Source: JANNAT01 sp031422555
Lineage (GTDB): Bacteria > Pseudomonadota > Alphaproteobacteria > Rhodobacterales > Rhodobacteraceae
NCBI GenBank assembly: GCA_031422555.1
Contig: JANPLZ010000005.1
Span: 1-39,010, forward strand
Length of the DNA: 39,010 bases
Reading direction: 5' to 3'
In this document: in pieces, positions 38,300 to 39,010 of the stretch
How the letters are laid out: each line of letters starts with the position of its first letter
How positions within the stretch are numbered: the first letter of the stretch is position 1
Program-made: the position numbers and the translations under genes
Notes under the pieces: model-generated
Database searches by the model: none
What the model was told of the DNA's origin: nothing
The model's input: the letters and a program-made list of their open reading frames with translations, nothing else

Positions 38300-39010
38300 C
38301 TACGATTTCAGCAGCTTTTCGCGGCGGTTGGTCAATAACACTGCGTCGGCCGAAGAGGTTGAAAGGTCGATCGCGCGGCTAAATGCTTTTAGCGATTCGT
38401 CCTTGCGCCCCACCGCGGCCAGCACATCGGCATGGGCAGCGTGGAACGGCTGATAGCCGTCCAGCGCATCGGCAAGTTCGGCCATTTGCGCAAGGGCTGC
38501 GTGTTTCTGCCCGGTTTCCGCCAGTGCTTCCGCCCGGTTCAGCGCCACCACCGGCGTGGGTTCATACTGCAGCAACCCGTCATATAGCGCCAGTTAGATC
38601 GCCTCTTCGCACAAATCGCGCGGCACCGCCGGGCCTGCGGTATAGCCTGCGTTGAAAATCAGATAGATCACCACCAGCACCGAATTCAATCGATCTGCGA
38701 TGTCTTCGGGTCCGGGCACCACAAACGGAATGCCCGCTGCGGCGATCTTGGCTTTGGCCCGGGTCAGCCGCGCGCCCATGGTGGTGTCAGCGTCCAAAAA
38801 CGCCGCGACAATTTCAGCTGTGCTCAGCCCGCCCAAGCAGCGCAGCGTCAACGCGACCCGGCTTTTAGCGTCAAGCGCCGGATGGCAGCAGGTGAAAATC
38901 ACACGCAGGCGGTTGTCGGGGATCATTTCGGCCTCGGTCTCATCGGCCTCATCGCCTGCAAGCACCGCCATATCGGCGGTGCAGCGCCTATCGCGCGCGC
39001 CGCTGGGCAA
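38300..39010 (-). pseudogene. Broken ECF sigma factor (ECF42/SigJ-like), 5' end outside window
   Basis: The 5' portion (38594-39010) reads as the sigma-4 and following part of an ECF42-type factor: IPDNRLRVIFTCCHPAL, RVALTLRCLGGLSTAEI, TTMGARLTRAKAKI, SVLVVIYLIFNAGY, ending DLCEEAI then a TAA at 38594-38596. In the same frame right after the TAA, LALYDGLLQYEPTPVVALNRAEAL and a TPR-like C-terminus continue to the stop at 38300. Family members have roughly 100-120 residues between these two segments, so an internal in-frame deletion created or exposed the stop. The sigma-2 domain lies beyond the right edge. Probably inactive in its full form. Confidence 0.75.

Noticed and set aside
1..39010. 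CRISPR arrays, tRNA or rRNA genes
   Set aside because: No regularly spaced repeats and no tRNA-like T-loop or cloverleaf sequences were seen in the intergenic gaps.

Overview
The window looks like chromosomal DNA of an alphaproteobacterium of the family Rhodobacteraceae (order Rhodobacterales). The reasons are the high G+C and G/C-ending codons, gene neighbourhoods I recognise from that group (aroK-aroB divergent from xerD; nagZ-scpA-scpB; a PF13769 protein followed by MetF and an MtrH-like methyltransferase), a distal gene-transfer-agent-type lysis pair, and G-rich 3'-end elements. The genus cannot be read from the sequence. There is no tRNA, rRNA, IS element or CRISPR. Both ends are cut: a 3' element lies at the left edge and a broken sigma-factor gene runs off the right edge.

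Layout. 126-3259 (-): polar amino-acid ABC importer (ATPase, binding protein, two permeases). 3364-5028 (-): aroK-aroB of the shikimate pathway. 5243-8902 (+): a 44-residue membrane microprotein, a large exported protein, xerD and a CorC/HlyC protein that lacks the usual DUF21 membrane domain. 8969-12037 (-): a secreted CAP-domain RTX protein and a HerA-like ATPase. 12038-12540: a non-coding region with two candidate small RNAs. 12541-18502: an IalB-type exported protein; an ACP, ketoacyl synthase and LpxD group for envelope acyl chains; and an L,D-transpeptidase divergent from a MepK-type endopeptidase. 18589-20498 (-): rlmE and a Ppx/GppA phosphatase. 20767-23008 (+): C1/cobalamin methyl-transfer genes. 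23106-26800 (-): SPOR protein, nagZ, scpA, scpB and a small protein. 26889-31466 (-): argS, GTA-type endolysin and holin, ccmE, argC. 31556-36836 (-): an RTX-tailed clan-A glycoside hydrolase, a TerB/YebE protein, murI and a lysophospholipid acyltransferase. 37048-37953 (+): a LysR regulator. 38156-38271: a third candidate small RNA. 38300-39010 (-): an ECF sigma pseudogene.

How the parts relate. Much of the window serves the cell envelope: LdtD/MepK-like 3-3 cross-link making and cutting, NagZ recycling, MurI, SPOR, LpxD with its own ACP and synthase, two RTX exoproteins and a lysis pair. The rest is amino-acid and C1 metabolism (aroBK, argC, argS, importer, MetF/MtrH) and chromosome maintenance (XerD, ScpAB).

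Most interesting unexplained signals: (1) candidate small RNAs at 12147-12237 and 38189-38271 that share a CCTCCCTGT core followed by a terminator hairpin, and a third candidate RNA at 12309-12380 with its own promoter and terminator that contains an 18-nt near-perfect complement of that core; (2) a dispersed two-hairpin element with a 25-bp identical core, lying just after stop codons in matching orientation (three close copies and one diverged copy); (3) a GTA-type lysis cassette without capsid genes; (4) a DUF21-less CorC protein and an internally deleted ECF sigma gene.
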